This document shows positions 25,536-40,500 of a stretch of 64,000 nucleotides of DNA, one piece after another. The notes under the pieces are model-generated. The model searched no databases, was not told the DNA's origin, and was given only the letters and a program-made list of their open reading frames with translations. Source of the stretch: Nematostella vectensis (Eukaryota > Cnidaria > Anthozoa > Actiniaria > Edwardsiidae); NCBI RefSeq assembly GCF_932526225.1, contig NC_064039.1, positions 5,407,001-5,471,000 on the forward strand, written 5' to 3'. Position numbers and translations under genes: made by a program. How positions within the stretch are numbered: position 1 is the first letter of the stretch; the number at the start of each line of letters is the position of its first letter.

Positions 25536-28500
25536 TTATCTGTTAGAACCGTCGCTGTTTCGAGACGCCGCCACGTATGAGAACAGACACAGGACCGCGT
25601 AGCAGATCTGGTTACACTGCAAACACAACACAACATTTAACCTAAAAAGACCTACACATCATGTGTCATGTAATCCCAGCGTGCTTTGCTAGACCTACGG
25701 ATCACAGACCTTGAGGACAAGGAAGCGAGTCCTAAATCTCCCTGCCCCATGAGTCCTTTTTTTACTTCTATACGATCAAGCACATAAATTTCACAGTCTC
25801 TGTAACACACGAGGGCTACTTACCATAGGCGACTTGAACCGGTGCTGAATAACGTCCTGTGTAAACGGAACTACAAGAAAAACACACCTTAACTTAGCAA
25901 TGAACGCTGACAGTGTTCTGCTTTTTCCAGGTATGTTGGTTTCATACTTTTTCATTCTTTTTTTCTGTTTTATCCCTGTTTTATCTGTTTTATTTGTTTC
26001 TGTTTAATCTTTGCCTGTTCTCTGGATTATCCTACATGTAACCCCTGCTACATATCAACGACAAACTTAGATTTGGAGTACGGGCGCCGTAGAGTAAGTA
26101 GAGCGCTAAGCGGGCTAGGGTGCTTATCTTGTTCTTCGAGCCCTGGGAGTGAGTATTGAAAGGTGGATAAAAGAAAAACACGCACGGGCACATACACAAG
26201 CACACAGATCACACAGATCACACAGATCACACAGATCACACAGATCACACAGATCAGCTGATTGTTGTCTGGCAACCCCGGGGGGATGGGACTCCAGAAA
26301 AGTAGCCGGGGGTGATCGTCACATCTTTTAGGGTATAAACTTCCGATCACCTGCCATTCCTTAGGGGGTGTTGAAGGACGATCCCGATTTTGCTATCTTC
26401 AAAGGTATAAAATTCGAGGGGGTTATTTTTTTTTTCTGTTATCACTTAGGGTATAAAATTCGACAAAATGCTGTTCCTAAGGGGGTGCTTGACGTTTCTG
26501 ATTCTGCCATCTCTTGGGTCTCTCCGACAGCACCAAACTGGCTATCTCTTAGGGGTAAGAATTTCTGTTGACCACGCCCAAAGTGCCATCCCTTAGGGTT
26601 AAAGTCGATTTTGCCGACGAACACCCCCCCCCCCCCCCCTCCCGGGATGGCACTGACTGGCTACAGTAAATGCGATCAGTTGATAGGAAAATGACGTTTT
26701 ACACTTACCGAATTCATCGAGAACAAACTCGCCTTTCTGGGTGGAGCAGTTTCTAATGTGACAGAGGTCAATGTGCACCTAGAACACCAAGTTTAAATAC
26801 GCCAGTCAAGACAGGATACACAGAAGGCAGGACAGGATACAGAAAAGAGAGTCGAAACGATAACAGACGGACGAAGCGGATTTGAAAATGTACGAACGAC
26901 TTGCAAGCATTTATCATTTCAATAAGCAATACACTATTTTCTCACCTTAAACAGATTAGTTTTCCCTCCTAAAAACCGCCCAAAATCTTTTCCCGCCGCC
27001 GAAGTTTTCACGCTTAAAATCTTTTCCGCTGCTATAGGTTTCCCGCCAAAAATCTTTTCCCGACATTGCAGCTTTTTCTCACAGGTTCATAGGTTATCAT
27101 GCTAATGAACGATTTTCTTATTTATTTATGGTGATATGCTCTTATTGCTACAAATCGGGTGATATTTACCCTTCTGGTAGCAAACTTGAGTCCGATTCCT
27201 TCTAGCGTGACCTGCAACTTGCCTTCCTCGCCACTTGAAATATCCTGGGTGCAACGAAAAGACACTGTTATCTAAAATATCAGAAAGCAATTCCTAAAAT
27301 AACCAAGGAAGACACAACTACACGCAAAGTGTATACTTTCCTCCAGCTGTGGTCTGAGCAGAGTACTGGGTTCGAAAGTCTGGTAGTGAAAAGAATCATG
27401 GGATCGTTGGGATGGAGAGAAGGAGTGGAGTGGCAAGTATTCTAGCTTATCCAGCCCAAACAATCCCACAATTCCTTTCAACAGACTCGAGAACCTACTC
27501 CTCCACGCACTTTTGAAGAACTATGATGGTACTATAGACAACTGTGGATTCCTTGTCTACACCGTTGCACTTGGGGTGAAACTACAAGAACTGCCTACAT
27601 CCGTACACTTAGAGTGATCGTATAAGAACTATGGATTCCTTGTCTACACTGAAAAGAGAGATTACTTACTTCAACAAGGAACTCCCCTCCTAGTTGTGGA
27701 CCTAGTAGACAAGTAAATAGATTCAGCTTTATGAAAGTGATGCATGTTTGGGGATGTCTAAGTACATTGATTGCCACCATGCCCTAGGATCACTGGTGAA
27801 AAGATAAACCCAGAATACAAATATTCTTTGAACGCCTTAATGCTGCTCGTCTAACAAAGTGATTGGAAGTTTTAGTACAAAAGCATGTTTACATACTTCA
27901 GTTTTGTTGACGATCAAGAGAAACAACAAAGGTGCATGACAAGGAAGATTTATACTTAACAATCACTTTGATTAGATCATCAGGTGGAAGGCACCGAGAA
28001 ACATGTGGAAAGCACGCTAGAGGCAAGTAAAAGGCATATAAAAGACGCGAGAGGCAAGTAAAGGGATGTAAAAGACGCGAGAGGCAAGTAAAAGGCATGT
28101 AAAAGACGCGAGAGGCAAGTAAAAGGCATGTAAAAGACGCGAGAAGCAAGTTAAAGGCATGTAAAAGACGCGAGAGGCAAGTAAAAGGCATGTAAAAGAC
28201 GCGAGATGCAAGTAAAAAGCATGTAAAAGACGCGAGAAGCAAGTAAAAGGCATGTATAATACGTAAGAAGCACGTGAAAGGCAAGTGAAAGGCACGCGAA
28301 ATGCACGTGTAAGGCATGTAAAAGACGCGAGGCACGTGGAAGGCATGTATAAGACGCAATAAGCACGTGAAAGGCATGTATAAGACCAAAGAAGCACGTG
28401 AAAGGCATGTGAAAGGAACGTGAGAGAAACGTGAAAGGTATGTGATAAAAGGCACCAAAATACATGTGAAAGGAATGCGTGGCACAAATTAACAAGGAAT

Positions 28501-31500
28501 ATCGTAAATCCCTGCAAGACATAGCAATCTGATGATGACACTTCAAGTCATGGTATAGTTACAGTCCGTCGGTTGTCCTGCTGCCCTGTTCGCATCGCGA
28601 GACCTTGAAAGTACTCTACGAAGTACGTAGTTTGTGATTGTCGATTGTTAGACCTTAGAGATGTCGCAACTTATACACTCTACCCTCAACAAAATCCATT
28701 ATCCAATTGGTGGAGATATAAATTATTTCCATGAAAGAAAAAACTCTATTAAATTTATTTGTAAAAAAAGGGTAAAATCTAAAAGAAAAGCGAAAAGAAA
28801 ACAGGTCCAGGAATTGAGCAATTCTCGTAAAGCATTATGGGACCGCCGTATGTACACTGAGCGCGCAGGTCATCGGTCAGCAGTCTTGTCTGTAAAGAAA
28901 ACATGTCTCACACATAAGCAACGTCATCAAACATATTACAACTTTCAAACACAATGCATATATGGATGAATGTGTGCATGTGTGTACCACAGAGTTTGTC
29001 GATACGGTGCGACAGGTTGAGGGGTAAGGTGCGAGGCTGTCTGTGTTTGTCGACTACTGGTCAATACGGTGCGACAGGTTGAAGGGTAAGGTGCTTGTCT
29101 GTCTGCGTTTGCCGACTACTGGTCGATACGGTGCGACAGGTTGAAGGGTAAGGTGCGAGGCTGTCTGCGTTTGCCGACTACTGGTCGACACGGTGCGACA
29201 GGTTGAAGGGTAAGGTGCTTGGCTGTCTGTGTTTGTCGACTACTGGTCGATACGGTGCGACAGGTTGAAGGGTAAGGTGCTTGGCTGTCTGTGTTTGTTG
29301 ACGGGTTTTGTGTGGTATATATGGTATCGTTATGGTACACCAAAAACTGGAAATCGACTCTGCCAAATTTTCGTCTTCTTCTGAAGAAGTCTTATTAAAG
29401 ACAAAAATTTGGCAGAGTCGGTTTCCAGTTTTTGGTGTATTGTATTCATTGTTCTGGTACGAGATCGCGACAGTTTGGGATTTTTGATTCTATTGGTATC
29501 GTTATGGTATACAGTATTGTGTGTGGTTTGTGTAGTTTGTCGGGTAAGCTGGCTGTCATTGGTTTTTGTTGTCGGGTTTAATGTGTGACATACAGTATTG
29601 GGTGTGGTATATGTAGGTTGTAGGATATGTTGGCTATCGTTGGTGTTTCTGTTGTCGGGTTTGGTGTGTGGTACAGTATTGAGTGTGGCTTGTGGTTGTC
29701 AGGTAAACTGGCTATCGTTGGTGTTTCTGTTGTCGGGTTTGGTGTGTGGTACAGTATTGAGTGTGGCTTGTGGTTGTCAGGTAAACTGGCTATCGTTGGT
29801 GTTTTTGTTGTCGGGTTTAGTGTGTGATATACAGTGTTGGGTGTGGTATATGTAGGTTGTAGGATATGTTGGCTGTTGTTGTTGTTTTTGTTGTCGGGTT
29901 TAGTGTGTGATATACAGTGTTGGGTGTGGTATTTGTAGGTTGTAGGGTATGTTGGCTGTTGTTGGTGTTTCTGTTGTCGGGTCTGGTGTACAGTATTGGG
30001 TGGGCTTGCATCGGTTGTGGGGGTGGGTGTGAAAGGTGTTTGTCAGGTGTAGTTTGGTACCTGTATTTGGGCCACGAAGTCGCTCTGCCGCACGTTGCAT
30101 ACATTCCTTGATACAGAAGTAGAGCGCCTTGCACTGTAAATAAAAGTAAACAGCCATAGTAATGCAAAGTGAGGAAGCCCTTTTACAGAACATGATGTTC
30201 TAGCCGATAAGCAAAGGGATTCGTAGTCGTTAAAAAGCGCTCCACTGCTGTTTCAAATCGAGGCCCTGTGCCCACTCTGTTAGATTTACTGTAGTTTTAG
30301 CTCAGAGCCTTGATTTGAAGCTTTTCTTTGAGAGCAGTCGAGCATAATTCGGAAATGGGCTATTCAAACCCTAGGGGAGTATTAAGAGAAGTAGGGCTTC
30401 ACGTCACAAAACAAGAAATAGCTTTTTTTTTTGTTCCCAAGATTTCTAGAAAAGTGCAAAACTTGCATCAAAGCTGAATGGTGTGCATTTTATTTGAGAA
30501 CGCTTTTAAGGCAGAGTCAAAAGGACATAAAACATGGATCTCTTGAAGATTCACTTTGTACCTTTTTGGTGCAAAATTTGCTGAGAAGTGTGTCCTCACC
30601 GCGACGATACCACAGGCAAAGAACTTTAGTCTTTGGGCAGTAAGTGATGTTGACCATTTTCTCATACCACCAACGCTCGATAATCACCCCAGCACCGGTA
30701 CGCAACAGAATGCAGTCATCAGACACCTAAAAACAGCCAAATAATGTCATCAGAACTCCAGAATACCGCTCTGTTATTAACCCAGCACCAGTACGCAACA
30801 GAATGTAATCATCAGATACCTAGAAAAGATTAAACAATATCATCAAACCCAACAAATGAATACAAAGTAACTTCATTACTATCCCCACCGTGTTCGCCTC
30901 ACAAAACACAGTCATCCGATTGAACAATATCATCAAGCACATTACATGACCAAAACCTACAACCACGGCATGTCTCGCGCTTGTAACATCAGAGTCATCC
31001 AATGCCCGAAAAAAGATAAAAAGCAGTACCGCATCCATCCTAGGGGCCACAGCGTATCCTTTCCATGATCTCCCTACGTTACCAAATACAGTCCTTCGAA
31101 CAATAACATTACACCTAAGCCACATCTACAGGACACCCCTGATACTATCCCAGCTTCGCAGGCAACTGAATACAGAGTAATCCTAGACGTTCACAACATC
31201 TAAGCATCTCTCCATCATCATCCCCACCCAGGTATGCTATGGGACAATGTCAGAGTCATCTCATAGGCGGAACCAACACTCAAAGAACACCATTCCACTA
31301 CAAAACTCGTAACGCAGTATCTCAGTAACTCGCTTGAATCAGATGATGCTGTAATGGATGATTTGCGTGACTCCTCAAGCTTACGTCGGCAGTGTCGCCC
31401 AGAATTGTTGGTACTGCCTTACTGCCAAAGGAAAAATCTTTTAAACGAAAATACTGTTCTGATAAATACTCGTTTGTACTCACTTCCATGAAGAACACGT

Positions 31501-34500
31501 CGCCGTTCATGGTACTCCCGGAATGCACTACAAATGACTGCTTCTTCATCTGCCGACTGCCAGTAGGCCTTAAGTCAATATCGTTGCCATTCTAAATAGA
31601 GAAAACAAAAAAAATCAGTGAAGTGGGGTCATCAAAACAAAAGCAAACTCAAAAGTGTAAATACAAAGCACGCTTGAAATTACATTAATGTTTCTATTTT
31701 GATGACTTACCAAGTTATGGTAGTTCCCACTGGCCCTGTCGCTCACTCGATGACCCTTTCCTTTACTCACCAAGTTATGGTAGTTCCCACTGGCCCTGTC
31801 GCTTACTTAATGACCCTTTCCTTTACTCACCAAGTTATGGTAGTTCCCACTGGTCCTGTCGCTCACTTAATGACCCTTTCCTTTACTCACCAAGTTATGG
31901 AAGTTCCCACTGGCCCTGTCGCTCACTTAATGACCCTTTCCTTTACTCACCAAGTTATGGAAGTTCCCACTGGCCCTGTAGCTCACTTAATGACCCTTTC
32001 CTTTACTCACCAAGTTATGGTAGTTCCCACTGGCCCTGTCGCTCACTCGATGACCCTTTCCTTTACTCACCAAGTTATGGAAGTTCCCACTGGCCCTGTC
32101 GCTCACTTAATGACCCTTTCCTTTACTCACCAAGTTATGGAAGTTCCCACTGGCCCTGTCCCTAACTAATTAAGTTATGAAGGCTCTCACTGGCCCTGTC
32201 GCTCACTTAATGACACTTTCCTTTACTCACCAAGTTATGGTTGTTCCCACTGGCCCTGTCGCTCACTTAATGACCCTTTCCTTTACTCACCAAGTTATGG
32301 TAGTTCCCACTGGCCCTGTCGCTCACTCGATGACCCTTTCCTTTACTCACCAAGTTATGGTAGTTCCCACTGGCCCTGTCGCTCACTCGATGACCCTTTC
32401 CTTTACTCACCAAGTTATGGAGATTCTCCAACAGGTCATTCACCAACTGGCTCTGATTGAGTCCGATGTGCGACTTGCCCAGTAGCCGCCTGATTTTCTT
32501 GCGGATAGTGTCCCTATCAACATCCAGTGCAACCATGAAGGCGACAGTGTTGTAGAGCGTGGTCGCTAGCAACTTGTCTTCCTCTTCCTCTAACCGCTTC
32601 TGCTCCACAGGCTGGAGGGATTTGTACCTGGACAAGAACAAAAATACACCTTAAAATAAGACCTATCAAATTCAATTGAAAAATTGCAAGAACTTCACTA
32701 AATCAGCCAAAGGAAAAGGATGCTTCCCTCTACACTTGCCAAAATAGCGGCTAAAACACACTCTTTTTTTAATCTTATACAAGGGCGGCGGAGTTGTCCC
32801 ATAAGTGGGGGAGGGGGCAAAAATCGGAGGGAGGGGTGGGTAGTGGTTTCAGGGGGAGGGGTGGGTAGTGGTTTCAGGGGAAGGGGTGGTTGGTGGTTTC
32901 AGGGGGAGGGGTGTTTTTTTAAGAACACGGGGGATAATATTACCTAGGTTTTTATGAACGGGATGTTATTGTTCAACAAATTTGTTGTCGGTTGCACATG
33001 TACCACTTGAGACCCGTTGGTTTTAAAAAAACGTTCATATATAAAGAAAGATCGGCTCAGAAAAGTGGGGGGGGGGGGCGCCCCCTGCCCCTCCCCTCAC
33101 GCCACCCCTCTTATAAGATTTCTGCCATTACAAAAAAAACAAAGACATACCATGTAGACACATGGATTTTTGTAGATTTGTGGATTTTCTGTAGAGCCCT
33201 TACCTCTCCAGCATTTCTGTCGGTCCCTGGTCCATTCCAACAGCGTCGCGTTCTGCTGCCACCGCGTCCAAAAAGATATTTTCCCAGAAGTCCATGTTGT
33301 CCCAGAGTGGGGACCTCTCTCGCACCAGGCCCTCGAATAGATAGCGACGCCCGGTAGTGGATCGGTCGGTGTCATCGCCCTCAATTGGGATCAGGTCGCC
33401 GTTGAAATACCTTATACAACAAGCAAAGATAATTGTAAACGATACGATAAAATGTACGTGAGGTACAGGTTAATCTGAAGGAAATGTGAATTGTCATTAT
33501 CATCATCATCACCTCCAACAACAACAGAAACAGTTACATTACCATCATCAAAATAGACTGCATAACGACGGCGACAAAGGCGATACCAAAAAGCAAAAAA
33601 AAAAAGAAGAAAAAGAAGAGGAAGAAGAAAAAAACAATAAATAACTCAAAAGCCATGAAGTACACGTCTGATTTCAATCATGCCCCACAATACCAAAAGC
33701 TAAAAGTTTAGAAATCTGTTGAAAAAGAGGGCGTCTGTGGTCTTAACGCACCTATGTATCTGCATTCACTGTTAATGTTCTCAGTAACAGATAGGCGTCA
33801 CCATCGTAGGATCCTAAGATCCTAAGTCATCATTATCGCTCCTTCCGGCACCATACCACAAACTACCAGCGACGCTACCAAACACACCATCAACACCACT
33901 AACACGATGCACGATTATGTCCATTCTTCTTGTCAATAGCGCTAATATATGCCTGTTCTATCTATGTGCCTGCTCAGAGGAGCACAAGCTTCTGGTAAGC
34001 TCGCATACGTCCAACAAGTCGAAGTCAGTGTTGAGAAACGCCGCGGCCGAGGATCAAACCCATTTCAGTAGATGTGATAGGCCTCATACGCTGACGCGCT
34101 AGCACACTGGGTCACATGTAAATCCCATTGTCATTTCTCGATAACAAGACTGACCTGTAGCCCCTACTCAAGTTGCTCTTCTTAAGAAGTGGGCCAGGCG
34201 GTGGCAGGCTAAGTGCTGTACTTGTAGCAAGCTCCATAGAGCTACGCCGGGACCCAGACTCGCTCAGCTTCATGTGGGCTAGGGTGGGGCTCTTAGATCG
34301 CTCCTTCTTTTGCTCTGCTTCCCTAACAAACGAGAGGAATGCGTTAGCCTGGAGCACAAATATCAAAACATAATGACTATTCATACAATGCAAATACTGC
34401 ATAGGCATTCCGAAAACAATTCCGCACGTAAATAACACTATTTATTAAAAGGGGTGTGGGGCTGGTACGAAAAACGGAAAAAATCTGATACTTGATTTTA

Positions 34501-37500
34501 GACGCATGGGTGTATTATATTCAGGGTGAGAGGGGGGCGTCTGGAACAACATATTATAGAGTAATCGTAGTAATTGCACACTCTGTGATATAGTAACACT
34601 GTACCAGTGCTATTAAGCTAGTCTGGTATACCAGCAGGATAATTATGGCTATGTGCACGATGTTGATACTCAACGGCGGATTAGTGAGCCTACTCGAATA
34701 AATTAACGTATTTTTTGCCGAATGTTGCTCTTAACAATGAAATAATTAGCTCCAAGGGTGTCATAATGTTTAATGTTTACAAGGAAAAAGAATTGAGCTT
34801 AAACATATTCAAAACAAGAGTAAGACATCGCATTTTGTCGGCCTAATTGTGATTATGACGCGAAAATGGCGTAACGTTTGCAAAGTGTCAAAACAAACCA
34901 GCGCGATAACTTTTTTATTGCTGCGCCTCATCGAGAACGTTACATGTTTCTGAAATCAACATTAGTTGCTCTTCCCATTGCTGTGTTACCCATTGATGTA
35001 GGGTGATCGATAAGGGAGTAATTGAACGATGAATGCGTAACATGTTCCCCCGCGAGAGCACTCAAAGTTTGGATGTCAATATCGTCTATATTAAAACTTG
35101 TTAACGTCAAGACTTACCAACCCAGGGATTCAACATGAGATGATATATCCAAATCCGCTTAAATTTCGTTCTTAAAGCAACAATTTGTGTATATACGCAC
35201 TTTCGAATCCGCTGCTTTGTCTCGTGGTCGGCTGATAATGTGCGCGTTAAGCGTGGATCACGCGTCCAGTTCTTCTTCTTGCTGTTCAACATCATCGTGG
35301 TGATATCACTGTTGGCGCGACTGACGGGGTTATGGCGACTGACGTCGTCATGGCTTCTGTGTGATGGCATCATGACGGTTTCGATCTCACTTCCACCATG
35401 CCCACTGTCTCTGTCGCTTTCGCCATTGGCGTAACCTCGGCGTCGTGCGTGAGCTGAAGTGAGAGATAATTGATCACTCATAGAGGACATAGTGGGCATG
35501 GGCAAGGGCAGGTTTCGAGGAGAGAAGGGGATGTAGGGTGCAGAGACATCATGTCTTATCTGCAGCCGCTTAGGTTGAAGGGGCATTTGTACACTTGTAC
35601 TAAGAAAATGTATCCAAATTTTAACTGTGTGTAACAAAACAGCTCAAAATCTTCCTGCTTGCTCAATACTAGTTTAAAAGATACAGTAGAAAGGTACATT
35701 GGAAACCAGGGGCTCCGAGAGTTTTTCGAGCAAAGCGAGAGTTTTTCGAGCAAAGCGAGGATAGCACATTTGAACCCCTGCCCCCTAGCATGCTGGGAAA
35801 GCGGATTTTCAGCCTCTGCAAGCCAGGGTGATAGAAAGGAGACTATTTTCCGTGAAATGTATTGTATGTGGCCCATCAAACGAGTTTTCACTATGCAATT
35901 CCAAGACTCGAGTAAAAATAAACAGCCTTTACTGAAACCTGAAGTACTATCTTCAATCCCTTTCTATCCGCTTGATGTGTATCTGAATAACTAAAAGACA
36001 TTACATAAACCTGGATGGTTTTGTTGTTATTTCACGTTATTTAACTGTTTCTAACTTTTTGAACTACTTTAACAGCTTCAGAATAACACCAAAATCACTC
36101 TTCACCAATGCAAGTGCCCCTTCAAGAACTTACCCTGGCCCATCAGCAGACCATAGGCCTTTCTAGTACTCGACATATTTACCATAATTCAAAAGACAAG
36201 TACAAAAACATGTTTTCAGTGCAGATTGCTTCAACATCTTTACGACGTAGTCCAGTTAAAGAAATCGTGGACTTTAAACAATTGGCAGTGTAAGCAGATC
36301 ATTCTGCCAAGATATTTATACGCGAAATGACCCCTGATTGACTTATTCCACGCATTTGCTATGCTGGAAACATTCCAAGTTACTGCTGTAGCTACGTTCG
36401 CTTATATTGAACTGGCATTAAACAAATACATTTAAGAATTCTAGGTTCAAGTTTGTCGCATTATGCGCAAAGCGACACGCGCTACCGTGGCCACCTCGAC
36501 AGTTTTAGCAAGCCAACACTGATCGGTTCAAGAACTTGACATTTACTAGCCAATTTGTGTGAAGAAGTGATGCCTCAGCGCGAATAAGAACTCGAAGGAA
36601 CCAGCTCTGTCTTAAAGATAGTGTCAATGAGAATAGTGATTTCCGCATAATTGGCCGACTTTCTTTAATCTTTGTCTTGATGGTCACATTATAACAATAT
36701 CGCACATTAAGCTATACAACACCGCCGTTACCACCGTAAGTCATATTTTTTGAATGGTGTCTTACCCAGCTCTTGCGCAGAGGAGGAGAGCGAGCTGCCG
36801 GCAGAATGCGTATCAGACTGGTCAGACAGGTTTGACAGGCTTCCAGTAGACACAATCGATAGCTCGTCTTCTTCTCGCTTATTAGCTGTTTCCTCGCGGA
36901 TATCGCGGCCATAATAATTGGTGTGAATGATCTCCAGAAACTTGAAGGCGGAGGCCACGCCTCCTATCCCATGATTCACCACAGACGCTTCATAACCAGC
37001 CACCACAGCTCGCAGGATCTCCAGCATACCTTTGTATACATTCCGGGGTATGCGCTGCAGTAAGAATAGGTGAGCGGTTACCTTAGAACATATACCGTAA
37101 TCTCAGTGAAACGCCTAAATAGCATTTTTATACGTTTGTTATCGTTTATTTATTTATTTTTTAGGACATGTTATTTAAAGATATGCTTCTTTAAGACATT
37201 CAGAGGTTGAAGGTCTTATGAGGTGTTCGCGTACTTGCTTTTATCATGATCATTTTACATGTGTACTCTAAGAGGGTATTACCCAAAATTTCTATTCACA
37301 TTTTGATATTAATTTATGTATTGTAAATCATAATGAGTATTTACTCGTTTGGATTAAATAAGTCAATAAAGTTTGCCCCCAAATAGACGATCGCCGCATT
37401 TACGGTGTTAACTTGATGCAAAGAACTACAACATATTACTTTCTTGATATTACATACAGTTCTGGGCCGTAGCAGGGGGTGGGGCACTGGGGGCATGTAC

Positions 37501-40500
37501 CCGCACCCCCCCCCCCCCAAATATTTTTGAAAATTATAAGGAAATGACCAGTAGGGGCGTTGCTGTACCGCCAATATTTTCTTGACGTTTCTGTTTTGTG
37601 CCCCCCCCCCATAATTTTATTTTTTATATTGTTGCACTCAACATGGGTAGACCAATTACATCACGGAACTAGACGGAAGGAACACATGACATGACAGACC
37701 TAGCACATGACGGGGTAAAGACAGGAGAAAACATCACGTGACATGAACGGGCATAGCACATCATGTGACATGGACGGGCATAGCACATCACGTGACATGG
37801 ACGGGCATAGCACATCACGTGACATGGACGGGCATATCACATCACGTGACATGGACGGGCATAGCACATCACGTGACATGGACGGGCATAGCACATCACG
37901 TGACATGAACGGGCATAGCACATCACGTGACATTGACGGGTATAGCATATCACGTGACATGAACGGGCATAGCACATCACGTGACATGGACGGGCATAGC
38001 ACATCACGTGACATGGACGGGCATATCATATCACGTGACATGGACGGGCATATCATATCACGTGACATGGACGGGCATAGCACATCACGTGACATGGACG
38101 GGCATATCATATCACGTGACATGGACGGGCATATCATATCACGTGACATGGACGGGCATAGCACATCACGTGACATGGACGGGCATAGCACATCACGTGA
38201 CATGGACGGGCATAGCACATCACGTGTCAACAGAGAAACACAACATGTGACACTGACACACCTGGATCATCATCAACAAATAGCAGAACATGTCATCTGA
38301 CTTCGAAAGACAAAGCACATCACGTGATAAAAACAGGAGAACACTAGATCACATGACATCAACAGACAGAATGTGACGTAAACAAATCAGCTTCTGTTTA
38401 TGATTGTTAGCCCCTCCCCTTCCCGTGATGTCATCTAAGATAAGGTCCACTCCCCAGGGAAACCTCAGGGAACCCACAGACTCCAGCAGCTGACTCCATT
38501 GCGGGCTTACCCTGTCCGCCTACTTTACCTTGGGCGTGGGTACGGTGGGAAGAGACAAGTCTGCCCCTCCCACCCAGGAAGCAGCAGAAGACTGAGAAGC
38601 CGAGAGCCATCCAGTGAGATTGAGCGAAGACAAGCTCCAAGCACTGAGTTTAGGCTGAGCAGGAAATAGTCAGTTTTAAGTACAAAGGAGGTGATGAAAG
38701 TTTGGGAGGGAAGAAAAGGATGTGCACACTATGTATGATATTCGTGGGGGCTTGGAATTTCTGGCAGGTTTTCCAGATTGTTTAGCAAGAAAATAGTAAA
38801 AAAAAGCGCTGGGAGGCAGGAAGGATTGGAATTTACATCTGAGCGAACTCGTGATCTTTGGATGTCTACTTGCACAGACAATTTGGCTTGCCACTGTAGC
38901 TGATATTTTGGCTACATTGACATAATTTAGGTTGTTTCACTTGACGTATAACACTAAAGTGGAAAATAATTTTCTTTTACGATTTTGACTGCTATTGCCA
39001 ATTTATCAATATACTTATCTTATCTCACTCTGAATATAATAATAAATAAAAGGTAAATCATGCATTAAGTTTACTACACACAATAAAAATCGCCTTGATT
39101 TTTTGGATAACGTGAAAAATGGATGTGAACAATATAAGAAATAAGAATAAAATGAATGAGTGAAAATCATGCAAGAAATATTAGTTGAGCATGCAGAAGA
39201 CATAAAAAGAACCCAACACCATTCTACTAACAAGCCTGAGGTCCTCCAGTGTCTTAGCATTAAGGTTAGCAGGGAATCCAGGCACACCAGGCAAGCTAGA
39301 TGGAGGCTGCCATGGACAAGGAACACATTTTAAAATAGCCTAAGGATACTCAGTGTTGTCACCACAGAATACAATCGCAGACCCAGAATTTGATAAGAGT
39401 GCACAGTCAGGGGTACTATATGGAAATAGGAATGTTTTTGATGGTCCTTGGATGAGAAATTACCCACTTTGGGGGGGCCAAGAGGGGGGTGCGCATGCAC
39501 CCTATGTATGAGCCTAGAATAAGGGGATGCAATAAGCCATATTGTCATCAGTGTTTGGACTGGTAGTAGCACATCACCAGCACAGCCAAACAAAGATTTG
39601 TGGCTACCTTGATTCAATGCAACACCATGAAAAACAAAGAGTAATCTCCTTCATGCAGAAAATAGCAGCCTCTAAGAAAAAAACAGTTTTAAACACCCCT
39701 TATCATTTAGTTATTAGATTATTAAATACTTAAATTTATACAGTATTTAGCAGGTTTGAGTTCGATGATGGGTGTTAATTATTTTCTTTCAAATTAAAAA
39801 ATATATATTTAAAATGTAATTAATCTCTAGCATGTCACTCTTCCTACTGTAATTCCCCCACTATATTTTGTGAGCAATGATAACACCCAGTTCCTAATAC
39901 TATTTAAAAACTTTGTTCTCTTTACAAATCAACCTTTGCTAATATGTCCAAAGAGGAGCATAACAGTTTTTAGAGATATCATGAAAAAATTGACTTACAA
40001 GGGATAAAAAAAAAGAAACAAAAAAAGAGAATTTGAGAAAATGTCTCCAGAATTAATAAAAAAAGTAAACTTTGAACTATCAGTATCATCCCTCTTTATT
40101 TTGATGTGTTTACGTCTTCTCTTACTACTTACAGTGTCCTCAATGACTTCACCCTCATCAGTAGCAGTTGGTGCCGAGTATAAATGGCTGGCTACCATCA
40201 ACCTTAAAGGCTCCTCTGTCATTAGGCGGCGGAGTCTCTTTGAGGTCAGCCACCCCACCCCATCCCCCCTCATCACATTACGGAGAATTTCCTTAAGAAA
40301 CTGCTGATTGTCGCTGTAGATGTATATAAAGCAATTTGTTAGACCGGTCAAGGGCACAAGGAGTGGAGCCTTGCAAACACAAGCAAATTCGTGAGTATGC
40401 ACCAACCACTTTGTTTTTTTATGAGCATGAAATTGTTAAACAGACCCTTGAATGTTACAACAAAAACATGACCCCTTTTTTTTCATGTGACTGTTATGTT

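Noticed and set aside
28661-28969. Plus-strand 102-codon open frame in MADD intron 18
   Set aside because: Low-complexity Lys/Arg composition, no recognisable similarity, no clear promoter or signal; chance cannot be excluded.
37700-38300. CRISPR-like regular spacing or a repeat protein (DMDGHSTSR / MSRDVLCPS)
   Set aside because: A plain 27-bp minisatellite with no unique spacers, in an animal intron; the open frames exist only because 27 is divisible by three.
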